A stretch of DNA of 17,498 nucleotides, taken from NCBI GenBank assembly GCA_016718155.1, contig JADKEH010000031.1, forward strand, positions 1 through 17,498, written 5' to 3'. A program made the position numbers and the translations under genes. Below are positions 16,369 to 17,498 of the stretch, one piece after another; within the stretch, counting starts at the first letter, position 1, and the number at the start of each line of letters is the position of its first letter. Under the pieces are notes generated by a model, which was given only the letters and a program-made list of their open reading frames with translations, was not told the origin of the DNA and made no database searches. The DNA comes from Candidatus Rhodoferax randersensis (GTDB lineage: Bacteria; Pseudomonadota; Gammaproteobacteria; Burkholderiales; Burkholderiaceae_C).

Positions 16369-16559
16369 TCGATTTTACCTAGGCAAGGTGGTGGGGCTGA
16401 AAGTCGCCCCGACCGGCAACGCCGGGGTGCCGGGCTGTCTCCACTGAACTCAAGGCGCCCGAGCTGGAGGCCAAGCCGCTGGCGCGTATCCGGCTGTTTG
16501 ATTTTTCCGCCAAGGATGTGGAACAGCGAGTGGGATTGCACATTACCACGGTAAAGTGA
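16369..16559 (+). pseudogene. Unrecognised gene remnant, C-terminal part
   Basis: Protein-like sequence FYLGKVVGLKVAPTGNAGVP is followed, after one frame change near 16430, by STELKAPELEAKPLARIRLF and DFSAKDVEQRVGLHITTVK, with a stop at 16557-16559. The composition looks like real coding sequence, but I do not recognise the family. It has no visible start and lies just before the antitoxin gene, in the same direction. Confidence that it was once coding is moderate; function unknown. Confidence 0.4.
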
Positions 16560-16571
16560 TAGGATCACGCC

Positions 16572-16841
16572 ATGGAAAAAACGCAGACCAAACTCACTTC
16601 GCAAGGCCAGGTTTCCGTGCCGGCCCCCGTTCGCAAATTTCTGCACCTGATTCCAAACCTAAAGCCTGGTGTGGACTCAGGACGGTGACCGAATCGTGGT
16701 GAACGCGCCACGCGCCGCAGCACGGACGAAAGTGCACGGCGCTGTTTCGGATGCGCCACCGACCGGGCGCCAGCCAAGACGCTGACGGAACTCAAGCAAG
16801 GTATTCGCCAACACATGCAACGCCGGCATGCTGGCCGTTGA
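16572..16841 (+). pseudogene. AbrB/SpoVT-type antitoxin, frameshifted
   Basis: The antitoxin of a type II toxin-antitoxin pair, normally a DNA-binding protein of about 85-90 residues that neutralises the PIN toxin and represses the operon. The ATG at 16572 has AGGA upstream and encodes the swapped-hairpin AbrB opening TKLTSQGQVSVPAPVRKFL. The frame then stops at 16686-16688. Other frames give WTQDGDRIVVNAPR and TLTELKQGIRQHMQRRHAGR, with a stop at 16839-16841. The last codons overlap the toxin start by 14 bases, as usual for coupled TA genes. At least two or three indels separate the pieces. Confidence 0.8.
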
Positions 16842-17205
16842 CACCAGCGTACTGGTGCGCCTGTTGGCGCGTGACGATGCAAGCCCAGCGCGCGGCAGAC
16901 GAACCGTTGCGAAGGGCGCTTAGGTATCGCATCTGGTGCTGGCCGAAGCCGTATGGGTTCTTGATGCCGTGTACGCCCGAACACCCAAGCAATTGATCGC
17001 CGCATTGGATTTGCTGCTGATCCACGAGAGCCTGGTACTGCAGGATGCCGATGTGGTCAGCGCCGCGTTGGCGCAATACCGTGCCAAGCCCGCCCTGGGG
17101 TTTTCGGATTGCCTGGAGCTGGAGACCGCCCGCAAGGCCGGGCATCTGCCGCTGGCCACCTTTGACAAGGGACTGGCCAAGCTGGAGGGCGCGCGCAGGC
17201 TGTGA
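16828..17205 (+). pseudogene. vapC: PIN-domain toxin (VapC-like), interrupted by a stop
   Basis: A PIN-domain ribonuclease toxin of about 125 residues. It opens MLAVDTSVLVRLLARDD (first acidic residue Asp5). After an in-frame TAG at 16921-16923, where a Trp (TGG) would fit, it continues VSHLVLAEAVWVLDAVYART (acidic Glu) and ends GFSDCLELETARKAGHLPLA, TFDKGLAKLEGARRL. FSD and TFD supply the remaining acidic metal ligands. Around 16880-16915 the residues ASPARGRRTV look out of frame compared with the expected ARAADEPFAKG, which implies a nearby pair of opposite indels. The acidic site is otherwise complete. The start overlaps the antitoxin 3' end. With both partners damaged the module is probably dead. 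Confidence 0.88.
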
Positions 17206-17218
17206 GCGGTCGATCCGT

Positions 17219-17491
17219 TCAGTCCCCGCCCCCAAACAGGTCACCAAGCTTCTTGGCGCCATCTTGACTGGCATTGGTCGTCAACGGCACGCCCTTCGGA
17301 TACTCCTCGGCAATCCGGTCCTCCCAATACGCCGCCGGCGTGGGTGCGATGCACAGCCGCCGGTACACCTCTTGCGGAACCTGCTTGTAGGCGAGGACCG
17401 TCTTGTTGTCCCAATGCAGCTCAAGTTGCCCCGATGCGGGGTCGTAGTGGGCTTGCCGGATGCGGCCGCTGGTGAACGTCTTGGTGGGCAT
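17219..17491 (-). CDS. KTSC-domain small protein
   Basis: An intact 90-residue cytoplasmic protein. SGRIRQAHYDPASGQLELHW, NKTVLAYKQVPQEVYRRL and YWEDRIAEEYP follow the KTSC-domain pattern (S..I....YD, then Y.Y..VP..VY..L). The domain is small and widespread, with no established biochemical role. The ATG at 17491 is seven bases from the window edge, so its promoter and upstream neighbour are not visible. It converges on the toxin gene with a 13-base gap. Family is fairly sure; function unknown. Confidence 0.8.
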   Translation of the reverse strand: MPTKTFTSGRIRQAHYDPASGQLELHWDNKTVLAYKQVPQEVYRRLCIAPTPAAYWEDRIAEEYPKGVPLTTNASQDGAKKLGDLFGGGD

Positions 17492-17498
17492 GGTGAGG

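Noticed and set aside
1..17498. tRNA, rRNA, CRISPR array, insertion sequence or phage genes
   Set aside because: No cloverleaf, regular spaced repeats, transposase/integrase motifs or structural phage proteins were recognised in any frame.

Overview
The window is a high-GC chromosomal segment that looks betaproteobacterial, probably Burkholderiales and close to Comamonadaceae. The basis is codon use, the secreted lipoproteins with poly-Gly after the lipobox Cys, the close RutR-like and NMT1-type transporter proteins, and several copies of a palindromic repeat built on CGTCATTGCGAG / GGCAATCCATG. The taxon is an inference from protein resemblance; there is no rRNA or other marker here.

Layout. 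1-539 (+): the broken 3' end of recQ (RQC and HRDC domains). 540-911: no gene, two copies of the dispersed repeat. 912-4993 (-): three consecutive genes for exported hydrolases, all frameshifted: an S41 peptidase of the IRBP/tricorn type, an SGNH-hydrolase lipoprotein and an alpha/beta-hydrolase with a GQSWG nucleophile elbow. 5208-6629 (-): an intact FAD-linked D-lactate dehydrogenase-type oxidase. 6888-7466 (+): an intact PduO-type cobalamin adenosyltransferase, divergent from the oxidase with a repeat between them. 7500-8528 (-): a decayed hotdog thioesterase, a compound inverted repeat, and a decayed HEPN/MNT toxin-antitoxin pair whose nucleotidyltransferase has lost its catalytic N-terminus. 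8512-10171 (-): an S41 protease lipoprotein whose tail is shifted by an 8-G tract.

10325-15011 (+) is the best preserved part and the main functional unit: ATPase, two permeases and an NMT1/THI5-type binding protein, followed by a TetR-family regulator that closely resembles RutR. A RutR-like operator (CTGACCA-TT-TGGTTAG) lies 39 bases before the ATPase start. Together these suggest a pyrimidine (uracil/thymine-type) or related importer controlled by the adjacent RutR-like regulator. The regulator gene itself carries a -1/+1 pair of indels.

15025-16327 (-) is a CNNM/CorC-HlyC family membrane protein with a frameshift in its first membrane helix. 16369-17205 (+) holds an unrecognised gene remnant and a damaged AbrB-type antitoxin / PIN (VapC) toxin pair. 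17219-17491 (-) is an intact small KTSC-domain protein.

The striking property of the window is patchy damage. About 10 kb of coding sequence is perfectly open, while recQ, the hydrolase cluster, the thioesterase and both toxin-antitoxin pairs carry many small indels. Some sit in homopolymers and may be sequencing errors; others do not, and look like real gene decay.
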